Below, piece after piece: positions 45,530-55,645 of a stretch of 64,000 nucleotides of DNA. The DNA lies in assembly GCA_037127315.1 (NCBI GenBank), contig JBBBDQ010000348.1, forward strand, positions 771,001 through 835,000, in the 5' to 3' direction. Below the pieces are notes generated by a model. The model was not told the origin of the DNA and ran no database searches. It was given only the letters and a program-made list of their open reading frames with translations. This stretch comes from Ascarosepion bandense (lineage: Eukaryota; Mollusca; Cephalopoda; Sepiida; Sepiidae). The position numbers were made by a program, and so were the translations under genes. Within the stretch, counting starts at the first letter, position 1. Every line of letters starts with the position of its first letter.

Positions 45530-46245
45530 AGAGATATCCGGTCCAAGAAACAAATCTTTGATTCAATAAGAAATCTCTAGTTTAAGAAAGAAATTTCTTG
45601 TTCGAGAAAAGTATCTCTGGTTCAAGAAAAAAATCTCTGGTCCAAGAAAAATCTCTTGTTCAAGATAGTAATCTCTCGATAGAAAAAGGTATCTTTGGTT
45701 CATAAAAGTAATCTTTGTTTCAAGAAAAAGATCTCTTGTTCAAAAAAGGGATCTCTGGTTAAAGAATGGAATCTTTGGTTCAAGAAAGGATCTTTGATTT
45801 GAGAAAGTAATTTCTGGTTCCAAAAATAACCTCTGGCTTGAGAAATGGAATTTCTGGTTCAAGAAAATATTCTCTGCCTAAAGAAGGATATCTTTGGTTC
45901 AAGAAAGATATGTCTGGTTCAGGAAAGGAATCTCTGGTTCAAAACGAAATCTCGTGTTCAAGAAAGAAATGTTTTGTTTAAAAAAGATATCGATTTCAAG
46001 AAAACTATTTTGTTCAAGAAAGAGATAATGGGTTCAAGAAAGAAATATTTGATCCAAGAAAGAGATCTGTGGATCAAGAAATAAATCTCTGGCTTTGTGA
46101 AAGATTCCTTTCTATAGAAGAAGTGATATCTGGTTCTAGAAAATAATCTATGGTTAAAAAGAAATTTCTTGTTCAAAAAGAAAATCAAAGAACAGATATC
46201 TGGTTCAGGAAATGAATCTTTGGTTCAAGAAAGAAAACGCTGGTT
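45530..46245. repeat. Degenerate ~20-bp minisatellite, about 30-35 units
   Basis: The recurring unit is close to CAAGAAAGAAATCTCTGGTT, with frequent 1-3 base differences and small length changes. It continues for about 700 bases and keeps the order (ttcaagaaa, then a/g run, then atct(c/t)tggt). Confidence 0.92.
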
Positions 46246-47282
46246 CACACGCAAGAAAAACGCAATAGCGACAAATTTTCAAGTTATCTGAAAACTATAT
46301 CATGCATGACTTGCGATTGATGTGTTAGCCCGAAATCCCAAGTCATCGTGGCTGTGGATTTGGAGAAAATTGGCTTTGTTCAAATCATAGATCCCGCCAG
46401 ATGGTGCGCTCCAATCTAACCCTCAAGAATCTATATCTGTCGCACGTTTAGTGTAGTTGTAATATTTATTAAAGTTAAGCTTTGTTAGTGCTGAACAAAC
46501 AAAAATATGTCTGTGTGGGCGTCTGCAATGGGGACAGTTAACCGCCCCATTAGACAGGCATACTAGTAAACGAGCCCCCAGAATCATATATATATATATA
46601 TCTTTTAAGTGGTACAAAGTAATGGGTTAGCAGTGCACTGTTGGAATGATTTACTTTTTTAAGAGTGCTCGATACTTAATAATAAGCAGTTACTGAAACA
46701 CAACGCCTTGTGTAAACTATGTTTTTATTATAAACATTTATAATAAAAATATTTCTACATATGTGTATGTGTGCATGTGTATGTACGTGTGTGTGAAACG
46801 TACCTGCTTCCTATTTGACAAGATTATTATCGGACAACACATTAATATCTGAGATAAGTATCAAAGTAACATTAGACAGCATTTCGCAAACATTACCAAT
46901 ATTATATCAAAATGATACTAAAAAAAATAATAAAATAATATCAAAATAATACTAAAACAGATTTACGATTTTTGAAACAAGACCAATAGGATAAAAAGAT
47001 CCATCTATGAATAAAGAATATATATATAAAATAAATACATACATTACACCTCGCCGACGTCACAACACACTTTGCCCACTTCACTACACTTACTAGTTCT
47101 GCGAAACTCACCATTTGTCTGTAACTAGCCTGATGATGACTTAAGAAAGTCGAAAGCTTGGAACGTCTTTCTTCCGAAGTGAACTTTGAACAGTCTCTGA
47201 CGGTAATTCATGAGAAGAATTACATGGAATTTTGAAAAGTCGATCAATAAAATTAATCGACACAAAATCTCTTTTGTCGTCG

Positions 47283-47286
<4 letters not shown>
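46246..47286. other. Unassigned stretch with a copy of the 23.5-kb inverted-repeat arm
   Basis: 46640-46765 resembles the right arm of the inverted repeat at 23883-23980 (agtgctcgata, then tttttattataaac, ttataataaaaatat). Sequence near 47120-47165 (cctgatgatgac .. cgaaagcttgg) resembles the 3' part of the Penelope-like element near 25060. Confidence 0.45.

Positions 47287-47374
<88 letters not shown>
47287..47374. repeat. (TA)n(GT)n microsatellite
   Basis: About 40 bases of TA then about 48 of GT. Confidence 0.95.
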
Positions 47375-47378
<4 letters not shown>

Positions 47379-47741
47379 TAGATTTAGGCAATAAGTATTT
47401 ATCCAAATAATAAGAGACGGCAAGGACGGCCTATTTAATTCTTTAATAGTCTTTAATAATTCTTTAAAAGTCTTTCCGCGCATCGTCACCTATATATAAG
47501 TCATATAGATTACAAATACAGTTCAGTACAAAATTTGGTTGTAAACCTGTAATACTTGCAATTTTCAAATTATGTTAAAGATTAAATTATAACATTTTTC
47601 TAAAGAGCACCAAAATCGTAAAAAGCAATATATTAAAACCACTCCAAGCAATGAAATTAAAACAACCAGGTCATCAAATATCTTGTTAATTTCAAACAAA
47701 TAAATGCTTATCGAAACTTGAACTGTCAGATTCAAAGGTCT

Positions 47742-48330
47742 TCTTCTTCTTCTTTGTGCCCTGTCTTTTCAAGACGTAGGCAATTATGGTTCTCCACGTC
47801 TCCCTATCCAGGGTGGCTCTTAATATGTTTTCTCTGGTTACACCTCGCAACTCCGTTCTGTCATCCACCTGATTAGGCACTTCATGTATGTTATCCGCTG
47901 CATTCCTCTTTTTCCTTCTATCTGGCCTGTCAGTATCAGGTTCTCCAAGACCTCCTTCCTCATTGCATGTCCCAGAAACTTCAGTTGTCTCTTCCTGATG
48001 CTCACGATTAATTTTGTTTTCGTTGCCATTCTTTCCGAAACCTCATCGTTGCTCACATGCTCGATCCACGATATCCGCAGCATCCTTCCGTAGGACCACA
48101 TTTCCGCTGCTTCAAGTTTTTTCTTCATTTTTTCACTGCCGTATTGAAGAGCTGACATCACATAGCAATCTAGCACTCTCTTCTTTGTTTCTAGTGAAAG
48201 TTTCCTGTGTCCTAGTACTTTACTAAGCTTCTGGAACGCGTCCTTTGCCATCTCTGTGTCGCACTTTCCATCTCCTGTTAGAAGACTTCCTAGGTATTTA
48301 AATTTTTGTACTTGCTTGATTCTAACTCAA
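47742..48330 (-). mobile_element. RTE-type LINE, longest RT C-terminus in the window
   Basis: The minus strand encodes MAKDAFQKLSKVLGHRKLSL, ETKKRVLDCYVMSALQYGSE, a short deletion where other copies have the WTIS block, MLRISWIEHVSNDEVSERMA, SIRKRQLKFLGHAMRKEVLE, NLILTGQIEGKRGMQRITYM and KCLIRWMTERS, then after a frameshift NILRATLDRETWRTIIAYVL. Upstream RT palm absent. Recent-looking but broken. Confidence 0.9.
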
Positions 48331-48390
48331 AAACAAAGAAGCATGGGAATTTTTATATGCACGGACGAATATTTCGTTCAAAAACAAATA

Positions 48391-48391
<1 letters not shown>

Positions 48392-48451
<60 letters not shown>
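48392..48451. repeat. (TA)n microsatellite
   Basis: Pure TA run. Confidence 0.95.
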
Positions 48452-48455
<4 letters not shown>

Positions 48456-49040
48456 TACAGATATGTGGCAGTGTGGACTTAGAAATCACTAACACATCGT
48501 GAATTCCAGCTTTAGACTTAAGTTATCATCAATCCATGGCTAGCTAGGGAGATATGTTTATCGCACCATGCGGGAAATTGCCAATCACCATAGCGTGTAG
48601 ATTTCTATATCAATAATATCTATATCTACAGTCTATCCTCAATATTAGGCATTCGTTACATAAATATTAAGTATTCTTCTGCATAAATATTACAAATTCA
48701 AGAAATAATATACATTTTTATTTCAGCATATCACAATACATATAAATCCATCAGAAAATTGATATGCAAACTTAGTTGTTCACTACTCTTAACAGATCTA
48801 AGTTTCCTGTAGAGTACATTCGCTGATCGGAGCCAATATATATATATATGTATATATATATAGAATGTAGAATAGATCCGTCGTATAAAATGATTGTTCT
48901 TTAGAAATCTTTGAAGAAGTTTGTTAACGTAAAACATGTTAGCACACCGACCAACCTTTTGTTATACAATCCTCAGGTACATATTTCAGTTTGAAATGTG
49001 CACCTGATGATTGCAGAACACATGAAATTCCGAGTCGTGC
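48452..49040. other. Unassigned AT-rich stretch
   Basis: No supported feature; a small TA cluster at 48837-48860. Confidence 0.4.
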
Positions 49041-49044
49041 CATA

Positions 49045-49173
49045 GACGTAGAATAACAGAATCGCTGACTGACGCCAATTCAGTCGGGTTTCAATCCTGG
49101 GTTAAAAAAAAAGCAATCTGAGTCTAATCGTACTGATGAGCTGTGACACAGCGAAACAGATCTGTCTGCGGAT

Positions 49174-49221
<48 letters not shown>

Positions 49222-49231
49222 CAAGGAATTC

Positions 49232-49283
<52 letters not shown>

Positions 49284-49412
49284 CCAGAAATTTCTCTTGA
49301 AATTTGAAAAAAGCAATCAGAGTCTAAACGTACTGATGAGCGTGTGATACAGCGAAACAGATCTGTCTGCGGATGACTATATATATATATATATATATAT
49401 AACCAGGAATTC

Positions 49413-49457
<45 letters not shown>

Positions 49458-49500
49458 CCAGGAATTCATATATATATATATATATATATATATGACCAGA
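49045..49500 (+). mobile_element. SINE-T2 copies 4 and 5 in a tandem duplication with (TA)n
   Basis: Copy 4 (49045-49178) has CGCTGACTGACGCC, B box GGGTTTCAATCCTGG, ACTGATGAGCTGTGACACAG and GCGGATGAC, then (TA)n. Copy 5 (49310-49378) repeats only the 3' part. Between and after them the phrases aaccaggaattcatt and accagaaatttctcttgaa recur, each flanked by TA runs, so a ~210-bp unit is duplicated. Confidence 0.8.
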
Positions 49501-49717
49501 AATTTCTCTTGAATTTTCAAAAATAAATCGTTTTCACCATTTATTTTAGCATATCACCTGAAGAGGAACAGTTTTGTTCTGAAACAGGAAAATCTTTGTA
49601 TAATGATCGTATGAATTTGTAATAACAAAATTAAGTTCTATTCTGTATCGAACACTGTTTATAAAAGTAAATATTTGAACAGTGGGTTTTTAATCTACGT
49701 GTTCTTTCACTTTCCTG

Positions 49718-49719
<2 letters not shown>

Positions 49720-49764
<45 letters not shown>
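49720..49764. repeat. (TA)n microsatellite
   Basis: Pure TA run. Confidence 0.95.
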
Positions 49765-49769
<5 letters not shown>

Positions 49770-50210
49770 CAGCTCTGTTCATGCATTGAGCAATGTTATA
49801 TTTACACCTGAATAATGATACTATTCCTATGTAAACCACCCTCATAATTATATCTACTAATTATCCATATAAAATTCATAAATAAATTAATATATCTCAC
49901 TATGTATTAGCATGTAGTATATCTGCATAAACTATACGTGTATGTATCAATCTTCATATCTATCTATCTAGCAACTTTCAAGTATGTTTTTGTACTGCGT
50001 AGTTTTGCATCTACAGATATTCTACACTGATATTCAAAAATGTATGTATAACTAATTCTGAATAATTGACAGACCCACAGATCCATGAATCTATCTGCAA
50101 TCCATATTTTGAATGATCGATAAACTAATATATATAGAGAGTGATAGGAGAGGCATTAAAATGCTAAGAATAGTATGAACACTGTAAATATATATGTGCA
50201 GATTGGTACG
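49765..50210. other. Unassigned AT-rich stretch
   Basis: No gene or repeat recognised. Confidence 0.4.
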
Positions 50211-50256
<46 letters not shown>

Positions 50257-50374
50257 TTAACAGAATGGCAAAATGAGAGAGATAGATCTGAATTAACCAA
50301 GACAGACAGATAGACAGACAGACTGACTGACAGATAAATAGATATGAACAAGTTGATATATATATATATGTGTG

Positions 50375-50424
<50 letters not shown>

Positions 50425-50451
50425 CAGGTTGAGATAGATATGTCAAAACTG

Positions 50452-50491
<40 letters not shown>

Positions 50492-50492
50492 C
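50211..50492. repeat. Microsatellite cluster (TA, GA, GATA)
   Basis: TA-GA at 50211-50257, TA-TG at 50358-50420 and GATA units at 50453-50491. The two long frames on the minus strand here are translations of these runs. Confidence 0.93.
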
Positions 50493-50877
50493 TGGATAAT
50501 AGGAAACTGACAGGTATGTACAGAGCAAGAACGATAGATGCTGATAAAAGGTGCTGAGTAAAGTAGATTTTTATTTAATGAGATCAATAAATAATTCGTA
50601 ATGAAGGATCGGAGATTTGATGAAGAAACCAATATTTTGGTGCCTCAGATCAGCTCAGATCCACGAACTACTTTCCCTTTGCTAACATATGGTTGGAAAA
50701 AAAAAAAAAGAAAAAATGAGTGATCCAAAACAGATAGAATGGAACCACAAGTTGAAAATGTGAGGTCTCATTATTAACGGGACATTAAAATTAAAAAAGA
50801 AAGTGAGATGCTAAACCTGGAACAAATTGTGAAAATTCATAATCAACAGACAAAAAATGCTTCAGTTGTAGCAGGTA

Positions 50878-50878
<1 letters not shown>

Positions 50879-50930
<52 letters not shown>

Positions 50931-51017
50931 CCAAAGACAGTTGACGATAAGTGGAAAATTGAGTATTATAGTTGACCAATAATTTTTTTCTTATCGTATA
51001 TATATATATATATATAT
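50879..51017. repeat. (TA)n arrays
   Basis: TA runs at 50879-50927 and 50997-51017. The segment after the second (cgcctgaagagagttatttt) resembles the ends of repeats R1/R3. Confidence 0.9.
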
Positions 51018-51205
51018 TCGCCTGAAGAGAGTTATTTTTTGATTCGAAATACGTATAGCGACATAAATACCATTATGGACACCTTATTTATGATACAAAA
51101 AACAAAAAATATTAATAATAATAATTACAGTAAATTTACACCCTAAACAAAACATTCACGGCTTCTCACACCTTTTGCCCCTATACCAATTTCATCGCTG
51201 GAGAA

Positions 51206-51209
<4 letters not shown>

Positions 51210-51266
<57 letters not shown>
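51210..51266. repeat. (TA)n microsatellite
   Basis: TA run next to the SINE at 51284. Confidence 0.95.
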
Positions 51267-51267
<1 letters not shown>

Positions 51268-51283
51268 AAAAGGAAGCCAATTC

Positions 51284-51588
51284 GATATGTGCGTTGTGGA
51301 TATCGTCTGGGAACATCAAATCGGAAAGTCGAGTTCGAATTCCAGTGGAGTCCTTTACATTCACTTACGAGCAAATACCCGTGGGAAAGGTATTAATCTT
51401 TCTCTTCCCTCCAGTTATGGGTTAAACAACAGGACAGATTGGGTTCTATAGCCTTGGCTGGCAACCAGTCTGCCGAAGAAAGTAATGGCAACTTACTGCG
51501 GGATAATCTTCTGCCGAGTCAGTCATGTCTCTTTCGAGACATGATCGCCCAAGCGTATATCATGTATGGCACTTAACTGACTGACTGA
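51284..51588 (+). mobile_element. tRNA-derived SINE with A-box deletion
   Basis: Otherwise full-length monomer with a well-preserved 3' hairpin and CTGACTGACTGA tail. In the head GCGTTGTGGATATCG replaces the usual GTGGTGCAGTGGATATCG: the segment between two GTGG copies is missing, removing the A box. Confidence 0.9.
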
Positions 51589-51813
51589 TCATATGATCAT
51601 GTAAGTTTATATATATATACTTTGCTATATTTGTAAAAGAATACTATTCCATACCGTGTACAATGCATTTGTAGCGATAAAATGTATGGACATAGAATAT
51701 AAAAATCAACTCTGCATGGTGACAGGCAGTTTCAGGCAATAAGCGATAATATTCGATGGTTGTTTGAGGCCAGAAGCACAATTAACATGTATGATGATTT
51801 CTATACCTATACG

Positions 51814-51815
<2 letters not shown>

Positions 51816-51858
<43 letters not shown>
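51816..51858. repeat. (TA)n microsatellite
   Basis: Pure TA run. Confidence 0.95.
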
Positions 51859-51862
<4 letters not shown>

Positions 51863-52950
51863 CCCTAAAGGAAATCTCATTAACTTTCTTTTACCACCAC
51901 AGATTAAACACGTTTTTGTCCAAAGAAGAAAGAATTTACTTTTTTCTGGGGTCGCTGTAGAAGAAGGTGTACTCAATGAACTTTACACACGCAACACACT
52001 TAATTGAACGCGTTAAAGTGAGAATGTTTTAAAATTGACGGCAATGTGGAATTATTGCATCGAGTTCACTTGAATCTTGCAAAGGGCATCAAGCTTTGCA
52101 TCGCAAATGATGGAAATCATATCGCAGGTTTTATTAGTCAATATTCTAATTCAATCAAATTATGTTGAAATTTTCATATGCCTTTTTGAATATGTGTCTA
52201 GTCAGTAGAAATGACCTGTATATATGGTTATCATTACTTTTCTGTTGTAACTTTTGTTACAGATGTTTATGTTTATGTGCAACTATTGGGATTCCGTCAA
52301 TTTCGAGGCATTATTTTAAATCGAAATGAAATAAGAGATGAAGTGGATCGAAATGAAAATATGTAGGATCGTATTTCCCCCAAACTTAAAAGTTATTTTA
52401 AGGGTAGTACCGCGTTTCTTAAGATAAATCCTAGATGTTTATAATTTGCAGTTGTTGTTTACGATGCGTTGAAACGAAAGTTTTGAGAAATCGATTAATA
52501 GTTCTCGAAAACTTTTAGAACTGGGAACCACCAGACAAGAATATTTTCTTTTTTACGAATGTTCACTAAATACAAGGCCCTATGGTCAGTCAGGTAGAGC
52601 GTTACTATGTGGAGCTGGATTAGCGTAAGAAAGGGTAAGATAACCAGAACTATAGACAGCTAATTCTACACTTGGAGAGGTTAAGATTTAATTGGCCAAT
52701 AAAATTTCAGAGTTCAGACGAGACGTTAAGAGTAAAGAATTGAAGCAGACATTGTAATGAACCGGAAACTCAATTCTAAACAGGAAATAAGGGATGAATC
52801 TCTAGTCTTATTCAGAATACAGTGGAGGAGTGTGAACCAGACGAATATAAAAAACAAAAAACAAAACAAAAAACAAGGAATCTTCTAAAAGCATAATAAT
52901 ATCGATAATCAAATATACGATGGAAACTGAAAATAACACTCCTTTTATAT
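51859..52950. other. Mostly unassigned; possible tRNA-like repeat near 52580
   Basis: 52577-52600 (ATGGTCAGTCAGGTAGAGCG) resembles a tRNA D-arm/A-box region, but no B box follows. No gene elsewhere. Confidence 0.35.
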
Positions 52951-52954
52951 ATTG

Positions 52955-53310
52955 TGTCCTTTCTTGAGGTATTCGATCATGACCCTCCACATCTCCCTGT
53001 CATTTGTAGCTCTTAATAACGCTTCTCCGGTTATAACACACAAACCTCAATCCCCCATCCATCTGCTCAAGTCCATCAAATATGTCACACGTTGTTTTCT
53101 CTTGTCTCTCTTTCCCTATATTTATCCCGTGAGCATCAGATACTCCAAGCCGTCCTTTCTCACTACAGAAACTTTAGCTGTCTTTACCTGATGTTAAATA
53201 TCAGTTTCCTTTTCGTGTCTATCCTCTCCAGAACCTTGTCTTTGTTCACATGCTCTGTCCATGGCAACCTCAGCATCCTTCTGTAGAACCACTTTTCGTT
53301 TTCTTCATCA
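52955..53310 (-). mobile_element. RTE-type LINE fragment
   Basis: The antisense strand gives (with shifts) RRMLRLPWTEHVNKDKVLE, KRKLIFNIR, EYLMLTG.I.GK and VTYLMDLSRWMGD-like blocks, and a 3' end gggtcatgatcgaatacctc. Same family as 47742-48330. Confidence 0.75.
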
Positions 53311-53404
53311 AAGATAAAGAAAAATAACACTAACATCTCATTATATATTTTTGAAAATTACTTAAGAATATCAGGACAAATAATAAAGAGTAGGTTTATT
53401 CACT

Positions 53405-53990
53405 AAAATCGTAAATTAGCTTAAACCCCCCGGCCTCCAGACGACTTCGGAAAATCCTGCAACTCTTCTGGACTATATCCTTGTTTAAGGTGGTAAATAC
53501 TGCCATGACTTCAGTTGATCTTTCGTGCTAAAAGGATTTTCGTCCGTCTCTCGCTCAACTGCACCCACACATAATAGTCCGTCTGGGGGTTTAGTTGGCC
53601 AGAGGTAACAGATGGTGTGACCGCAGAAATTGTCTGGCAAACATGACTGGGTTCTCTTGCTTGTATGGCATCTGGTAGAGTCCTATTGCCAGACATAGGT
53701 TCTTTCAGCAGCCACCCTCTTGACCCAGAATAGCATTACTTTCTCAAGGCACTTGATGTAGGCTTCCGTATTGAGTTTGTGGCCCTCACCAGTGAATTTT
53801 TCGACCTGCTGTAGCTTTTGTAATCACCGTTAGACTCCAAATCCTGTGCATCGTCCTCAAACAGACAACCGAAATATTCGTATTGGTGCTTCTGGTGCAA
53901 ATTCTAGTCAGTAAAGCATGCCGTTTCCAAATTTCTAGTGGATTGAATTGCGTCATCGTTTTCTCATTTTTACAGACGGCTCTCAACTGA
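53405..53990 (-). mobile_element. Tc1/mariner-superfamily transposase relic, antisense
   Basis: On the minus strand: CTRSTNTNISVVCLRTMHRI (N-terminal HTH region), a gap, a CLAIGLYQMPYKQ-type frame overlapping QQDS.TCHT-like sequence, LNPQTDYYVWVQLSERRTKI (LNP.DYYVWG block with last catalytic acid), and a final F.SRLEA-like end. Same family as 32440-32990, older. Confidence 0.75.
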
Positions 53991-54002
53991 CCCTACTATC
54001 AG

Positions 54003-54607
54003 TCGGTCAGTCAGTTAAGTGCCATACGTGAGAGACGCTTGGGCGATCATGTCTCGAAAGAGACATGACTGACTGGGCAGAAGATTATCCCGCAGTAGAT
54101 TGCCATTGCTTTCTGCGGTAGACTGGTTGCCAGTCAAAGGCTATAGAACCCAATCTGTCCTATTGTTTGACTCATAACTAGAGGCAGAAGAGATGTATCA
54201 TATTATTAAGTAGTAATTAGTGGGGGATCAGTTTATTACTTCATAGGGATATAAAACTGATCCCCCACTTTATGCCCACTAGAAGTCTTAATCATGATTC
54301 CAACTATTATATTCAGTCAGTCAGTCAGTTAAGTGCCATACGTGATACTCGCTTGGGCGATCATGTCTCGAAAGAGACATGACTGACTGGGCAGAAGATT
54401 ATCCTGCAGTAAGTTGCCATTGCTTTCTGCGATAGACTGGCTGCCAGCCAAGGCTATAGAACCCAAACTGGAAGGAAGAGACGGATTAATACCTTTCCCA
54501 AGGGTATTTGCGCGTAAGTGAATGCAATGAATTCAACTGGAATTCGAACTCGGCTCCCCGATTTCTCGTTCCGAGCCGATATCCACTGCACCACAACGCA
54601 CATCCTG
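54003..54607 (-). mobile_element. Composite tRNA-derived SINE, copy C
   Basis: Complete composite on the minus strand: tRNA head (TGGTGCAGTGG; GAGTTCGAATTCC) at 54607-54520, body shortened by about 30 bases relative to the monomer, 3' hairpin, tail of CTGACTGA repeats near 54320, linker 54315-54190 with a perfect hairpin at 54220-54268, then second headless body and tail ending at 54003. Confidence 0.92.
54220..54268. repeat. Perfect hairpin in composite SINE linker, copy C
   Basis: GTGGGGGATCAGTTT and AAACTGATCCCCCAC pair over 15 bases around a 19-base loop. Confidence 0.95.
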
Positions 54608-54884
54608 ACCCTACTATACTGTGCAGTAAAAAAAAAAATCTAACAATACGCATGCGCAAAATGAAAAATATAAAATGGCTACACGTTCCCTATCTCAACC
54701 TGTATTATGAGACTCGATTATATGATTTCTTTTTGAATTAAATGTGCTATTCAATTCATTTATTTCCGCTGTTGGTAGTCCTCAAGTGATGTGGTTTCTG
54801 TTATTTGGTATAGTTCTTTGTTTATGTGAATGCGTTTGGTTTGGTAGAACAAACGGACAAATTATTCAAAGCTGAATAAGACAG

Positions 54885-54962
54885 GTGTGTATTAAGACAG
54901 GTGTGTATTAAGACAGGTGTGTATTAAGACAGGTGTGTATTAAGACAGGTGTGTATTAAGTG
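54885..54962. repeat. 16-bp tandem repeat, 5 copies
   Basis: AAGACAGGTGTGTATT repeated five times without change. Located in the spacer between the two opposed composite SINEs. Confidence 0.95.
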
Positions 54963-55017
54963 GTATGAAATAATTCTCTAAGAATAAAAAGCGGAATAAG
55001 ATCTATTTACTTTGTAG

Positions 55018-55645
55018 ACAGAATGTGGTGCAGTGGATATCGACTCGGAACGTCAAATCGGGGTGTCAAATTCGAATTCCAGTTGAATTCTTTGCATTCA
55101 CTTACGAGCAAATACCCGTGGGAAAGGTATTAATCTTTCTCTTCCCTCCAGTTATGGGTTAAACAACAGGACATATTGGGTTCTATAGCCTTGGCTGGCA
55201 ACCAGTCTTCCGCAGAAAGCAATAGAAACCTACTGCGGGATAATCTTCTGCCGAGTCAGTCATGTCTCTTTTGAGACATGATCGCCCAAAGCGTATATTA
55301 CGTATGGCACGTAACTGACTGACTGAATATAATAGTTGAAAACATGATTAAAGCTTCTACTGGCCATAAAGTGAGGGATCAGTTTTTTATTGTTATGAAG
55401 TAATAAACAGATCCCTCACTAATTACTGCATAATAATATAATACATCTCTTCCCCATCTAGATATGAGTCATATAACAGGAAAGATTGGGTTCTATAGCT
55501 TTTGTCGACAACTAGTCTCCCGTAGAAATCAATGGCAACCTACTACGGGTTAATCTTCTGCCCAGTCAGTCATGTCTCTTTCGAGACATGATCGGCCAAA
55601 GTGTGTATCAAGTATGGCACTTAACTGACTGACTGACTGACTTTG
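55018..55645 (+). mobile_element. Composite tRNA-derived SINE, copy D
   Basis: Same order of parts as copy C, opposite orientation: head (TGGTGCAGTGG; B box AATTCGAATTCC), body, hairpin, CTGACTGACTGA tail near 55320, linker with hairpin 55371-55419, second headless body, hairpin and tail ending about 55645. In the stem GTGAGGGATC faces GATCCCTCAC, a paired change from copy C. Confidence 0.92.
55371..55419. repeat. Hairpin in composite SINE linker, copy D
   Basis: GTGAGGGATC pairs with GATCCCTCAC, continuing with one mismatch. Position 4 of the stem is A-T here and G-C in copy C. Confidence 0.92.

Noticed and set aside
50091..50632. 145- and 158-aa open frames on the minus strand
   Set aside because: Made of translated TA, GATA and GA repeats ([14 protein letters not shown]) in two overlapping frames.
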